Under the pieces are notes generated by a model. The model had not been told where the DNA came from, ran no database searches, and worked only from the letters and a program-made list of their open reading frames with translations. Below, one piece after another: positions 21,614-34,408 of a stretch of 64,000 nucleotides of DNA (within the stretch, counting starts at the first letter, position 1; each line of letters begins with the position of its first letter). Source of the DNA: Pseudevernia furfuracea (lineage: Eukaryota > Ascomycota > Lecanoromycetes > Lecanorales > Parmeliaceae). Location: positions 372,001 to 436,000 of the forward strand of contig JAIUPT010000015.1 of the NCBI GenBank assembly GCA_022315425.1, in the 5' to 3' direction. The translations under genes and the position numbers were made by a program.

Positions 21614-24175
21614 TCATTGCACCTGACTCACGATCTCACTCGCCTTGCTCAAGCTCTCCACCATCTGCAGGCACTCTTTCCGCCTCCTGATGGTGTAGTC
21701 ACTTTCCTTCAATAGATCGTCGAGCTCGGTAGTGCGGTACATGTTTTCTAGCAGCTCCTTTTGCATTTCTTCCTTAGTATGTCTAGCAAATTGTTAGTAA
21801 GTAATTTGGGGGAGACGGATCAAGAGATTCAAAAACACTCACTGTACGAGCTTCAACATGATGGCTTTGGGCACCATATCGATCATGGTTCGCCGTGTAA
21901 TGTTGAAGTAAGAATTGATGAGCAGTTCTAGGGTCTTGGTCAGCGTGTGCTAGCACCTTACACATTCTTTTCTTTACTTACTGATTACCTCGACCTCGTT
22001 TGCTTCCTTTTCGGATAGCGTCCCAGAGGCTTTCAATTGTGGCGGCGGCGCATCCATAGCGGCCATCTTCTTCTTATTCTTAGGTGCGAAGAAACTGCCA
22101 AAAAACCCTCCTTGATCGTTTTGGGGCAGATCGAGCGAGGGGCTCGCTGCTCGTGGCGGTACAGCAGGGGGAAGAGGTCTTCCTGTCTTAGGGTCGACTT
22201 GCGTTGGCTTGGCAGCATTGTGCCTGTCATTGACGATAGCCATGGCCTGCGGGAGTTTGTTAGATTCATATACATCTTTACATAATTGAGATGCCGATTG
22301 AGGTGGTCGAAGATTAGATTTTGAGGAACGTGACTTTTTACTTTAGATGAAAGGGGCTCAGAGTCGCGTGCCAGATAAAAACTTTCCTTACCCTATGTCC
22401 GTTGAGGAAGTCAGGATGGCCAGTATTGACGTAGCATGCCTCCATACTGACAAGGTCTTTGACAAGATTGTTGGTCGGGTCCATCGCTTTCTTAAAGAAC
22501 GATATGACGACCGCGTGGAATTTCTCTTTTAGCGAGGGATACCTGCGGAGTATAGGTTTTTGAAGTATGTTTGTAAGGATGCGGACAAGCTCATCATAAA
22601 CTAGCGAAACGCACTTCAAACTGGGATCCTCTAATCGTTTGATTTGCTGCTTGACAATAAGCTCGAAAGCTGTGGTGCCGACAAAAAGAGCTGGTGAGGA
22701 ACCCGAAGAATTATACAGAATGGTTCGGATGTCGATGTCCTTGACCTGATCGAAGGGGTCCACCGCTTTGACTCCGTTCGAGTACAACTCATGGAAGACG
22801 AAACTGATCCTGGCACCCCCTGAAAGCTCGATGCTTGATAACTCCTGATTATTGCCATCTAAAACGGTCCGGTATTCGTTGCAGAACTCTGTGATTATCT
22901 GGAGAACAATATTCGCGCTATTGCCGAGCATGGAGTCGCCCAGCTGATTGAGTTCTACTGTGTATTTCTGTAACGATGTGGATATGCGGTTCTTAATATC
23001 TGGTAGGGTATTTTTGATGTGCATCATGAGGATCTGGATGTGTCAGTAAACAGCCTCGGAATCTTCTGCAACGACTTACTAGGTTTAGTTTCCGCGCAAG
23101 GTATGGTGTTCCACAGTATGACGCCTTGTTTTTATATGCTCTGTGGTTGTCGAAGAAGTTCCTCTCATTCTCGAGAGCGAAGGAGATGGTCTTGTTATTC
23201 GCGATATCCCTTTGCCCTCTGTTCACCACGGGGACATAACCCAGCCGCAGAGGTATGATCCTTCCAGCCAATATATCCACGACGTCTGTACCCTCGTCCA
23301 TCAGATCAACTTTCGTGAGCACACCAATCGTTCGTTGACCCTCGGGGTCCACCTCTCTTGCCAACTTCAACCCATCCGAGTTGGCCAAATCTGTGTTTGC
23401 AGCGGTGACGGCCAGGATGATAGCATTTGGCTTTTGTATTTGCTTCAAAACCATCTCTTTGATCTGTTTCTCAATGTCCCTTGGCTGATCCCCGACCGGC
23501 ACCTTCGTCAGACCAGGTAAATCCACAAGGGTCAGGGTGAGGACGTTGGGGGAGTATATTCGTAGATTGATCGGTGCAGGTGATATGCCGGCATTCCGGC
23601 CCGTCTTTGAGTCTGTTTCTTTTACAATCTCTTCTCTGATCTTATTGAAGTCGAAAAACTTTTGGCCCGGTATGTGTAGGAACTCGCCCCACTCGTCAAC
23701 ATTGGATTCTCTGTCCGAGGTTTCCAGTGTACCATTCACACCATTCGTTTGAGATGAAGCGGGAGGAGCTCTGTTGATGAGTTGTAGGATAAGTGGTCGT
23801 CTCGTGACTATGCCGGTCCCTCTTGGTAGGCTACGATATCGGTATCAGCTCCGCCGGAAATATTTAAGGGAGCTCACAAATCCCTGCCGACTATATTTTC
23901 CAGTACCGAACTCTTCCCACTCGACTGTGACCCCACCACCGCTATCTGGGGAAGGTCTATCGGATTTTGAACCTTCACGGACCAGAATGATCAGCCTTTG
24001 CCTAGCAAACGTAAGCTAGGCATCACATACCCCAACTGTTGTGAAGACGTCCTGCAATTTATTGACGAGGGTAATGAGCTGAGGGTCATTGACATTGATC
24101 CTGCGTACTCAATCAGTTTAGGCCGCAACTTTTGAGAGTTCAGGATGCTCACGAGTGGCCGGCGGGCGCGGCCAT
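21614..24175 (-). CDS. VPS1: Dynamin-like GTPase Vps1 (vacuolar protein sorting / fission)
   Basis: A multi-exon minus-strand gene with the start at MAAPAGHS (ATG 24175) and the end at IVSQVQ (stop 21614-21616), about 690 codons as usual for fungal Vps1. GTPase motifs are intact: P-loop GSQSSGKS, DLPGLTKVPVG (G3) and TKVDLMDEG (G4). Then come the middle/stalk region (LPDIKNRISTSLQKY, LIVKQQIKRLEDPSLKCVSL), a proline/lysine-rich variable insert (PPAVPPRAAS, FFAPKNKKKMA) in place of a PH domain, and the GTPase effector domain (NEVEVI..LLIKSYFNITRR). It self-assembles on membranes and pinches vesicles in Golgi-to-vacuole traffic, endocytosis and peroxisome fission (family knowledge). There are at least six short introns, for example after the eighth codon and within the effector domain. 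No lesion was seen. Confidence 0.93.
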
Positions 24176-24679
24176 GGTAGCTGAAACTTGTAGGAAGTCT
24201 GTAGTGTTTCTGTGAGATCCTGTGTACTTTCTAAGCTATTGGAGAAACAGAAGCAGTCTAGGGGCGGCGTAAGTGTTTTTGTGAGAATCTTCAACCAACG
24301 CCGCGACAGCTTGATGTTATGGATAGGGCGGACCCCTGGCACTTGCGCTTGGCCCAATACGGTCTTCAGGCTTGGCAGAGCTAATCCTTCCTTCCACTCG
24401 TTGAATGTTATAAGAGAACAGCATCTACGTTGAGACCGGACATGATACAGTTTAGCATATATAGATTTATCAAGGACTGATGCTGACTTCTCTGTCCAGA
24501 ATGCTATCATTCACCCCTCATTTACCCATGATCCCTAAGCGGCGTGCACTCCTGACACACACATGCTACCAAGTCAGATAACCTTCCTTCGCCAGGTAAA
24601 TGCCACGCTGTGCATTGCTATGCAAAATGATGCTCTAAGTAAACAACACCAGATTACCCATTTCATGCTTGCAAGGAAT
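24176..24679. promoter_or_regulatory. Vps1 upstream region / Gid7 downstream region
   Basis: About 500 bp between two minus-strand genes, so it should hold the VPS1 promoter and the GID7 terminator. The weak ORFs across it have no motif. Confidence 0.35.
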
Positions 24680-26804
24680 TTAGAGATAACGGCTACCACG
24701 GTGAGATGAGTGGGCGCTGGATTTTCGTCTCGAGAGGCTTGGCGTTGTTTCCTTTGACCATCTGTCGATGCTATTAGACCAGTCTGGCGACAATGAGAAT
24801 AGAGTACAATGATCGCTTACATCCTAACTATCATATCATCGCCCGCAGAGGCGAACATGGAGGGATCTGCCGCATTCCATGCCACGGCGTTAACACAGCC
24901 TCTGGTATGGCCTTCCAGAGTCTCAATCAAGGTGCCGTTCTCTTTGTGCCATATGTAGACCTTCGAGTCTAAACATGAAATTAGTATAGACAGATACCAA
25001 TCCCTCGAGTGATGCCGGGATGTACCTTCACTGCCGCTGATGATGAGATTCTCGTCGGCGCCACCAAATGAGCTCCGTATCACAAAGGTCTCTTGTTTCT
25101 GGCCAAGAAATCTTCGAACGATTTCCGCAGTCTCGATGTCAATCAGTTGAACCTCGTTATCAGCCATGTTGACCAGCATATATCTTGAATCTCGACTGAT
25201 GCTAAGACAAGTCATTTTTGTCCTCAACAGGATGCTGTACTCTTCTTCCCGCGTCACAAAATTGTAGACAAATATTTGCCTTTCGGAAGATATTGTAACC
25301 ATTCGATGGCCATCTGAAGAGATCGCGCAGTCTTGTACTCTGTAATCAATAGCCCAACTGTATGAAGGATGTCCGTCCAAAGTCCAGAGACAAAGTTGGG
25401 ATTGTTTGTCGAGTGACCCTGTGACGAAGGTTTCTCCATCTGGAGCCCAACATGCGGTAGACACTGGTTGATTGTGATGATCGATTTGTAGTAGGCAAAT
25501 ACCAGTCTACCGCAAGAAAGTCAGCAGATTTCGTTGGAACACTGATGCAGACGGAGACCGTACACTTGCATCCCATACTTTGGCTTTATTGTCTTGCGAG
25601 CATGTTATTAACCGCGTGTCATCTGGACTCCATGCAATATAAACGACAGGAGCGGTGTGCTCTCGGAGGGTGTGTCGGACTTGGAAGGTACTCGTATCGT
25701 ATATTACAGTCGCACCATCTCCACCGCTCGCGGCGAGTCTTTTACCGTTATGAGAGAACTCCACAAAATATACTTCTCCATCACTTTGGTTCAATTCGAA
25801 AGCAGTTTGCAGCGGAAATTGAGTCCGATCACATATGTGATCGGTAAATAGAGATGGCGAGGTTGAGGGATTGTGATACAGGCACTTTGCTACTTGGCCT
25901 TGTTTTATCTGGTCAAACAGAACAGCTAACCGATGGTCCGGTATCATAACTGATGGCGAGATTGAACCTGCAGAATCTTATTAGTTTACGACTAATACAA
26001 AAAGCACGAAAGCCGTACTAGAAAGTTCCTGGAGAAGAGTCTGGCGTGATTTTCCAAGAGCGCCATCCCAGCGAGCTTGTCTCATCATGTCTTCGACAGT
26101 GGGGCAGACCATCAAACTGTATGGTCAGCTACAGGATATGCAATCGGGACCCGGCTGAAAATTTGACGGGCATCAGAAGCTTACCTCGAAAGATGGTCGA
26201 GCCTGCTAACATCTTGCCGGAGAGGTTGCAACTCATGCCTTAAAACCATTATTGCGGTAGTTGTCTCTGTCTTCTCCAAGAGCTCCAGATATTTCTGCTC
26301 ACGTATGCCGAACCTCATACTATCCGGATCTGCATCCACGGCAAGCTTCAAACCTCCAAAATGGTGCGAGTGCCCATTGCTTATGCTAACACCCCCACCG
26401 TCCGCTTCGGAGTCCACCCCAAATAGCAACGACTCAGCTTCTGGCCACTGTCCTTGTAGTATTGCGTCCCGAAAAGCTGCCACCGCGGGACTTTCCACTT
26501 CGTACCCGCTCTCCTGACTCAGCCTGTTTGCAGCACTGTGATAGCCCAAATCCCCCAGTCCCTGTATCAACAGCCGCGTGACCTCTTCTCTGTCGTGTCC
26601 GTAGAAACTTGAGCTCTTCGATCTTGCTATCAATGTTGAGAAGCCGTTCTGATGCGGAGAGGAGTGGCCGTTGGTAGGGGAGGAGTGTCCATTCGTTGAG
26701 GTGGAGATGCCATTCTTTTGAGTAGTAGGGGATGAACCGTTGGCGTGATATTGCGGACCATTCGAACTTGTAGAGTCGGGGTCAAGACGCATAGCTTTGT
26801 TCAT
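24680..26804 (-). CDS. GID7: GID/CTLH E3 ligase subunit Gid7 (WDR26-like)
   Basis: The protein starts at MNKAMRLDPDS (26804), the first ATG in the frame; a disordered open stretch upstream has none and is likely 5' UTR. After a Ser/Asn/Gly-rich lead comes LisH (REEVTRLLIQGLGDLGYHSA), then CTLH (AFRDAILQGQWPEAESLLF) and a second helical block (EQKYLELLEKTETTTAIMVL). WD40 repeats follow: VYFVEFSHNGKRLAASGGDG, VVYIAWSPDDTRLITCSQD, VSTACWAPDGETFVTGSLD, and the last near NAVAWNAADPSMFASAGDD. The closing exon runs in frame from an intron GTAAGC...GACAG to a stop at 24680. The order LisH-CTLH-WD40 identifies WDR26/Gid7, a scaffold of the GID/CTLH ubiquitin ligase that targets gluconeogenic enzymes in yeast (family knowledge). 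It is head-to-tail with VPS1 and shows no lesion. Confidence 0.9.
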
Positions 26805-28373
26805 AAGTCGTCGGCGCTTCGGCACTGGCGGTCTTTGCCGCTTCTCCCGTAAATCACCGTGCTGCGGATCGTTCCCTGTTCCCCGCCTGTGTTCGCTCGT
26901 GAATGAAGGATAGAGCTCGGATGAGGACCGTGAGTCTTCACTGTCTGTTGAAGGACTTCTTCGCCGTCGTCGAGGATTGGGTTCCGAGGTGGTTATCTGA
27001 GGATTTGCCGAGGTTACTGTTGGGGATTGTCTCGTAGATTGCGGTATGATTTCTGAGTCTCGCTGTATATAGCTGTCTAAATGGCTGGTGGTGGTTTCTT
27101 GGGCTGAGATCTCAGGGAAAGGAGAAGGTTCTGGGGAAGTCGAGGCGGCTGGGTGGTCGGGAGCGATTGGGGCTTGATGGATATGGGGGGCTTCGTCAGC
27201 CAGGACGACTAACGCGGGACTACCGCTGATCTTGACTGAGGCTCGGATTCCAGAGCTCTCAGTAGTATTGCACACGAGAATTGCCCCAAGGTTTCTTAAT
27301 TGCTTTGTAGTTCTCCAGTGCCCGAATCCCCACAGTCCCAGCCTTTTTGAGCGAAGCAGCGTCTTGGAATTTCTTTTGCGAGGGTAAATTCGGCCAAAGC
27401 TTTGACTGCTTGCAAGGGTTTGTGGAGGAGCTTTGGAAAGGTAAGGTAGAGGCAGGAGTCGGCTTCCTAATGCCAATACTACTATTGAGCTGCCGCTCGG
27501 ACACAAGCAGACGGAGACTTGCAAGCCTGGCGAGCCTGGGTGGGTGTTTGAGAAGCGTCCACGTGGGCAGAATGGTTGAAACAAAGCAGCTCGGGCCCTG
27601 TTTTATGCGCCGAGGGGTAGAAATGATGATGGATGGTAGATAGGATGTGAGGGGTTTAAAGTGTAGAGAATGGTGGTGGACTGGTCGTCATTTAACCACC
27701 TCATTTATTACGAGTTACAGATCTGAGTTGAAGCCTAAGAACGGCCGCTTGCGAGAGTACTCTATGCGACCAAGCTTTCACCGAGTATCCACCAATCAGA
27801 TGAGGTTCAAGACTTAAAGAAGGTCAGAAGCTCTCATCAGATGTTCCATCTACGGAGTACGGTCGCGCATGATAAGAAATAGTAAGAAATAGTAAGAAAT
27901 AAGGTAGGAATACGGAGACAGAGCAAGTCGATACTCGATAATGTGCATATGCCTAACTTCGGAGAATCCTTTATGCAACTTTGATACGTCATACAGTAGC
28001 ACCGAGCCAGTCCAATACCGAGCTTAAACACGATTGATGATTGATGATTGATGATGGATGATGGATGATTAGTGATTTATAGGGATGAAAGGTAGCAGCC
28101 ACTTGTTTCTCTCTGATGTCTGATGGCGACATGATGTGCTCTGTCACAATGAAATGCTCTTCATCTGCTGACCAAACACGCAACGTTTTGACCCAGTCCT
28201 GCAGTTTGTTTGGGCTTTCTAAATTAGGTACAGGTATGGAAATGGGCAAATTGGAAGCTAATACTTAAGCGTAAGAAACAGCTATGGGAAATGTCTCCGG
28301 AGTCAGAGGATGAAGTGGGGCTGACGCTCCGAGTAGAAATCCCTGTTTACGGGCGCCCATACAACCCTTCTGG
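26805..28373. other. Gid7 5' region and spacer with simple repeats
   Basis: From 26805 to about 27580 a disordered minus-strand frame continues upstream of the Gid7 start without an ATG; it is probably 5' leader, or an N-terminal extension from an unseen exon. Beyond it there are AAGAAATAGT units (27871-27901) and GATTGAT/GATGGAT units (28031-28075). No other gene is supported. Confidence 0.5.
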
Positions 28374-29345
28374 CTAATTGCCAAATTCTTTCTCGGCGGC
28401 CGCAGCCATCTCTGCCATGCTATCAAACCTCCAAGTAAAGGCTACTTCCCCTTCAACTGCTTTCAATTCCTCATTTCCTTTACCTCTTGATATCCACTAT
28501 ACCATGTCGGAGTCAGCACTTTTCTTCTCGTGTGGAAGACTTGTCCAAAGAGCAAGAGATATGTCTCGAGCCCTCAACCATGTCTGACGACTTTACCAAG
28601 AGTATGGGGTGAAAACAAATAATTCGATAACTCTGAAAGGCTACTTACGGCACTGGTCATCCCCACCTTCATCGCAGGCACATGGTCCGACTTCAACCCA
28701 ACTGCCGTCATTAGGATTTGCTCCATCTGAACCCCCAAATCATCTCGGGCATGCGAGAACAGATACTGAAAATTCTTCAAGTCAGGCTTGTATGATCCAA
28801 TCTCCTCAGCCACGTAAACGGCATCGAACTCTACACCGGCCAAGGCACCCTTCAACACATGTGCAAAGCTCTTTTTGTCCACGTTGGAGAGGATGACCAG
28901 CTTGTAGTGTTTCTTGAGCTGCTTCAACGCCTCTATTGTGTCTGGGAAGATGGGCCATTTGTTTACCGAAGCGCCAAAGGCATCGGCTTCGGATTTTGCA
29001 GGAGCTGCAAGGTCCAAGGCATCGGCGAGCCCGATGTAAGCCTCTGACAGGAGGGAAGGGTATATGAGGTCGGGCTTGGAGGCGCAGATGGAAACCTCGA
29101 TCTCATCAAAGCGTTTGAGGAGTGAGGCACGATCCTTTTTGAGGGGGTTCGATGATGGTAGGCGGCTGAGTAGAGGCTGTAATTCAGTGTAAATTCCTGC
29201 TGTTCATGCACCTCTGCTTTAGTTGCTGACTGTTCTGCACTTTGGGGCCGCACTCACATTCCCAATCGACCAACGTGCCAAAGCAGTCGAAGGCGAGCAA
29301 CTTGAAATCAGTCAGACTCTTAGGGTCTGTCGTGCGAACCTTCAT
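28374..29345 (-). CDS. HAD-superfamily 2-haloacid dehalogenase-like hydrolase
   Basis: A minus-strand gene of three exons. The start ATG is at 29345. Motif I LLAFDCFGTLVDW (nucleophile Asp) ends the first exon (GTGAGT donor near 29258). The middle exon holds the helical cap, motif II VILSNVDKKSF, and motif III EEIGSYKPD with its lysine. A GTAAGT...TATAG intron separates MTSA from WISRGKG. The last exon ends EKEFGN with the stop at 28374-28376. Length (~260 aa) and motif spacing fit type II (S)-2-haloacid dehalogenases. Most fungal members are general phosphatase/dehalogenase-like enzymes of unknown natural substrate and are cytosolic (family knowledge). It is divergent from VMA1. Confidence 0.85.
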
Positions 29346-30057
29346 TTCAAGAGGTGTGAAGGTTGTACTTGCAGTCTGGTTTTAGCGTCTCGAAGTTGCT
29401 GGTTGACTGGCAGTCGGGGATATATCTCTCGAGGGGGATGTATCTTCTCTATTATAGTCAGAGGCTCAATCGTTCGGTGGGTTGAGCCATTCCTGTCAGC
29501 CGAGGGTTTTGCAATTTGCTGGCTGGTTACTTCGTTACGTGTGTAATAAATAAAGTAAGTACTCGTAGGCTCGTAGCCAATGTCGCCAAACTCGCCAATG
29601 CAGGTGGGGGATGCTTGATGAGTGGGGACCCCTCGGACCTTGCAGCTACGGTTGCCCACAAAACGTATGTAGAAGTTGAGCTTGGCGATTTTTGCTTTTG
29701 GCCTTACTTCGGCCTTATCGATGATGCTGAGATGCTTGAAACCAGCCCAAAAATTCGCACCTCCCACACTAAGTTAGGGTACCAAACGAGGGAAAGCTCT
29801 ATTATTTTAGTCAATCAGCCTGGGATTGCATGCTTGGTCTTCAACCTCGATTGAAAGCTCGTCATTCTCTCTGGGATCTTGTCAACAAGCACCCTCCAGA
29901 CTTCCATTCATCTTCTTCACTACCTTGGAAGCAGCCGGTCGAGGAAGGAGCCGACGGCCTGCCACCTTTACCTTTCTCCCCCTCTTCGTCCCATCTACCA
30001 AATCCAGAGCAGAAGCCTCGTCAAAACCCTTCATCTGAAACCTCTACCTCCTTGACA
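29346..30057. promoter_or_regulatory. Divergent promoter region, HAD gene / VMA1
   Basis: A 712-bp head-to-head spacer that should carry both promoters. Plus-strand ORFs here lie upstream of the VMA1 ATG and have no motif. No specific site was recognised. Confidence 0.4.
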
Positions 30058-32291
30058 ATGGCGCCTGTAAGCTCTACGACTTCCATTGTCTCGTGTGCTC
30101 CAACTGATCAGGCAACCGGCAGTCAAAGAAAGACTCGAAGAGATCACGGGAGGAGGCTGGTGAAGAGCAGTATGGTACGCTTTGCAATAGAGCCGAGTGC
30201 TCAGCATACAAGGGCTGGACATTGCTGATTGTAGACTCGCTCAGGCTCTATCTTCTCCGTCTCAGGGTATGTGGCTACAAGAAAAAGCAACGAGGATACG
30301 GTCTGATATACCTAGGCCTGTTATTGTCGCGGAAAACATGATTGGGTGTGCTATGTACGAGCTGGTATGTGGATGCCTAGTATTGAGAACAAGCTCAATA
30401 GGTCTTACATCCCATTAAGGTCCGTGTCGGTCACGACAGCCTAGTTGGAGAGGTCATTCGAATTGAAGCCGACAAAGCAACCGTCCAGGTGTACGAGGAA
30501 ACTGGTGAGGGCATACTATCTTCTTTGAAGCTAGGACCGCGGGCTAAGTTGGTGACCATATAGCTGGAGTGACGGTGGGAGACCCAGTCGTGCGGACAGG
30601 CAAGCCTCTATCAGTCGAGCTAGGCCCAGGATTGATGGAGACTATATACGACGGAATCCAACGCCCTCTAAAACAGATCTCCACAGTCTCCGATTCTATT
30701 TACATACCTCGTGGCATTGCCGTGCCTTCCCTGAGCAGAGAAATCAAGTGGGATTTCACACCAGGGGACAAGAAAGTGGGCGACCATATCACTGGGGGTG
30801 ATATCTTTGGCAGCGTCTACGAAAACAGTCTTCTCGATGACCATAAAATCCTACTGCCTCCGCGTGCGAAAGGTACAATCACTCACATCGCCGAGAAGGG
30901 AAGCTACACTGTGGAGGAGAAGGTGCTTGAATTGGAGTTCGATGGGAAGAAGTCCGACTACACCATGATGCACACGTGGCCTGTTCGAGTACCCCGACCT
31001 GTTAGCGAGAAGCTCCCATCCGATTCACCTTTCATTGTCGGACAGCGCGTGCTAGATGCACTTTTCCCCAGTGTTCAAGGAGGCACGGTCTGCATTCCCG
31101 GGGCCTTTGGCTGCGGTAAGACTGTCATCAGCCAGTCTGTGTCGAAGTTCTCTAACAGCGATATCATCATCTACGTTGGGTGCGGAGAACGAGGGAATGA
31201 GATGGCAGAAGTGCTGATGGATTTCCCTGAAGTATGCTCTTTGCCGTCGCCTTGGAGAGGTTTATGCTGATTTGCTGCCTCAGCTCTCTATAGATATCAA
31301 CGGACGCAAGGAACCAATCATGAAACGCACATCGCTTATTGCTAATACATCTAACATGCCCGTCGCTGCCCGAGAAGCCTCCATCTATACCGGTATCACT
31401 GTCGCAGAGTATTTCCGTGACCAAGGCAAAAACGTGGCCATGATGGCAGACTCAACTTCCCGATGGGCAGAGGCGCTCCGTGAAATCTCAGGACGTCTCG
31501 GAGAGATGCCGGCAGATCAGGGTTTCCCTGCATACCTCGGTGCCAAGCTGGCGTCTTTCTACGAGCGCGCTGGTCAAGTCTATGCCCTTGGTAGCCCGGA
31601 ACGGAAGGGTAGCGTAAGTATCGTCGGCGCCGTCAGCCCTCCTGGTGGTGATTTCTCAGATCCTGTCACCAGCAGTACGCTTGGTATTGTGCAAGTCTTT
31701 TGGGGTCTCGACAAGAAGCTAGCCCAACGAAAGCATTTCCCATCCATCAACACATCTCAGTCCTACAGCAAGTACACCACCATCCTCGACAAATATTACG
31801 AGAAGGACCATGCCGAATTTCCCAAACTCAGAGATCGCATCCGAGAGCTTCTCTCCAGCTCAGAGGATCTGGACCAAGTTGTGCAATTGGTCGGCAAATC
31901 TGCATTGGGTGATCCGGATAAGATTACCCTCGATGTTGCGGGTCTTCTTAAGGATGACTTCCTGCAACAAAACGGGTACAGTGACTACGATCAGTTTTGT
32001 CCAATGTGGAAGACGGAGTACATGATGAAGGCGTTCATGGGCTTCCATGATGAGAGCCAGAAAGCAGTTGCACAGGGTCACAGTTGGGCTAAAGTAAGAG
32101 AATCTACGAGCAGCATTCAGAACGACTTGAGGAGTATGAAATTTGAGGTGCCGTCGGAAGGCGAGGAGAAGATCTCAAAGAAGGTGAATTGAGCCCTATG
32201 CCATCCTTAGGCTTCAAGACTGATGGGTGTACAGTACGAGGAGTTGCTTCAGAACATGACTGAGAAGTTTGCTTCAGTCACAGATGAGTAA
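30058..32291 (+). CDS. VMA1: V-type proton ATPase catalytic subunit A
   Basis: A multi-exon gene, start ATG 30058 (MAP) and stop 32289-32291 (ASVTDE end). The sequence reads SGSIFSVSG, PVIVAENMIGCAMYEL, VRVGHDSLVGEVIRIEADKA and GVTVGDPVVRTGKPLSVELG, then the nucleotide-binding core with P-loop GAFGCGKT, the catalytic-Glu motif GERGNEMAEVL, the conserved MADSTSRWAEALREISGRLG and SVSIVGAVSPPGGDFSDPVT. About 610-620 codons. It hydrolyses ATP in the V1 sector to drive acidification of vacuole and Golgi. No intein is present at the P-loop, unlike the Saccharomyces VMA1 precursor. The final exon (YEELLQNM) follows a TGAATT-containing intron. The first two exons are short; exon 2 (ATGSQRK...) could be read with or without the first intron, since both keep frame. 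Confidence 0.93.
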
Positions 32292-33534
32292 GCATTGGAT
32301 GTAATGAGTGCGTAATTCGTCGGCGCATGAAGACTGGAAAATGGTATTGTGCCCGGTAAAGCAGCTGCTGCTTAACCCTTCCTCTTGCAAAGACAGAATA
32401 TGCTGCCCTCGGTCAGCTTGTGAAGCAGGTAAAGATTATCAACAAATTCATGCGTTGTAATATTTTCTCTAGGCTTTGCCGAACATTTCCGCGTTTGACT
32501 AGTACAACATGGCTATCATCTTTCTGCAACGGACTCTGTCCTTGATGCAATTCAGCCCGAAATCTATGCATTTTCTAAAGCAGACAACGGCCTACAACTT
32601 CTTCTCAACCCTTTCATCCACTTAGGCAAGAGTCTCAACCTCTTGACTTGATGCAGATATCAACAGATCTGAAACGTGCAAGATCAACGCGATCCATTCA
32701 AAACGCCCAATTCAAGGGTATCCGCTTTCAACTGTACCGCTGCTGCCCTATGAAGGCTGAAATTGGACACCGTTCTGATATGGTGGGAGGCCAACATTCG
32801 TGTCACTGCTAAGACATGGCAGAGCTCCACCAGAAACAGACTTTCACTTGCCCGCAAAGCCGCCCAATGTGGCTGTGAATTCTTAAGCTAGGGCGGGTTT
32901 AAGGTACGTGGTGACCGCTGAAAAGGTAACCTTCGTGCTCTAATGGATGTGTATAGACGAAGCATCCTCACCCAGGTGCCAATGTGGACATGAAGGTGCC
33001 GATGGTAAGTGCTTAGCAGACAACGGTCAGTTCCCCCCCCCCAAAAAAAAGTCAGTCCTGCTGACATAGAAATCAAGGCCAAGGCAAGGCTTGAAGTAGC
33101 AAAAGAAGTTAGCGCTAGCAGAGAAAACAGGAAGGACGGATGCCTCATGGGGCTGCCCAGAGGCCAGAGGTAGCTTGGCCGGTTTTGAAGTCAGCAAATT
33201 GGACCTTCTACCATAAGGCTTGGCGTAAATCCCTTTGAGGCGGCAAATGTTTCTGGAGACTGCATGTCATCGGAGTTCTTCTGGTTCCGGACCGATCATC
33301 AAAAAGGTCAGAACAAATGACATCTTATTGGTCTACCGTAGCAAATCGCCGTCTGTGATTCGCTCTCGACACACCATGCCAAGGCCCCGGATTTTCCACT
33401 ACAACCTCGACCTCTCGTACCACGCATCACCCTCCATCACCTTCCATCAACCTCTGCGAGACCTCAACACTGATAATCCCTCGATCTTGAAAGTGCATCA
33501 AAAAATCGCTAAGATTTGGGCATATTCACACATC
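32292..33534. other. Intergenic, with one possible small spliced exon pair
   Basis: Just 3' of VMA1 there is a spliceable piece: EYAALGQLVKQ at about 32394-32430, a GTAAAG...CTCTAG intron, then ALPNISAFD and a stop at about 32500. Its 5' part was not found, so it is not called as a gene. A run of C then A lies at about 33033-33049. The remainder has no recognised content. Confidence 0.35.
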
Positions 33535-34408
33535 ATGCCTTCAAAGCGCAAGTCAGTCACGTTTCGTGAGAACATCTCAGAGGTCTCCCCAGCATTCTTC
33601 GACGGATCATCATCGCCCGCCCCAATCACCAACGCGCCCGCGACCGCGCACCCGTCCCTCGAACTCGACCCCATGTATCTGACCTGGCTACGCTCGGCCA
33701 CCAAAGCACAATACCCCTTTATTGTCAACGGAACATTCGCCAAACATGTCTACCACCAGAACTTCGATAAGCATTACAACATGAAGCAAAGTTGGCAATT
33801 CCAAAGGGTGGAGGAGAGAGAGGCGGCAGTGTCAGCGCTAGCAGAGAAGTATGGGCCGTTGGGTTGGGGTAGTTTGTATGACAAAGTAAACAAGGAGGCT
33901 TGGGTGAAGAACTACAGAGTAGAGTCTCCTAGCTGTGTATCTGGATGGATGAGTAGCTGACTATGACATCGGATAGGAGATCTACCGATTCGATGGCTCG
34001 GATAAGCAGCTACTGGACAAAATCGCAGAGGGCTATATCGAAGTACGTGACTCGGCAATCGAAGCTACGGACCGTGAGCTAACAGATACTCAGATCAAGC
34101 GCACCGTTGCCGAACAAGAGAAAGCGATGGCACAGTTCACTCAGGACGGATCACTCTCCAGGCCCCAGTCTGACCTAAAGTGGGAGGCGTTCACCCAAGG
34201 CGGAGGAGCTCTCGTCAGCCCGGATTTCGGGCCCGGTGGTATGAAGCTGCCTTTCGCTAGCGCGGCCGATACCTCTTTTGAGAAAGAAGAACCTGTACTG
34301 CGTAGGCGGAGGAATCCGGAAGGGAACGGAGACGAGATGGTGTCTGGTATGGGAGTTGTGAGCATGGATTCTGGGGATGCGATCGTGGATGCTGGTATCG
34401 AGCTATGA
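33535..34408 (+). CDS. Conserved-looking hypothetical protein (271 aa)
   Basis: Two exons, 33535-33918 and 33977-34408, phase-0 junction (GTAGAG...GGATAG). It starts MPSKRKSVTFRENISEVSP, a basic lead with a possible phosphosite region. A globular-looking part follows, with LELDPMYLTWLRSATKAQYPFI, the aromatic-rich FAKHVYHQNFDKHYNMKQSW and YGPLGWGSLYDK. After the intron are EIYRFDGSDKQLLDKIAEGYIE and an acidic/Gly-rich tail. No catalytic motif or membrane segment is seen. Helix-rich composition suggests a cytosolic or nuclear protein. I do not recognise the family; the clean splice and even codon use support a real gene. Confidence 0.6.

Noticed and set aside
31095..31125. Possible intein in VMA1
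   Set aside because: The P-loop region reads straight through GAFGCGKT with no insertion.
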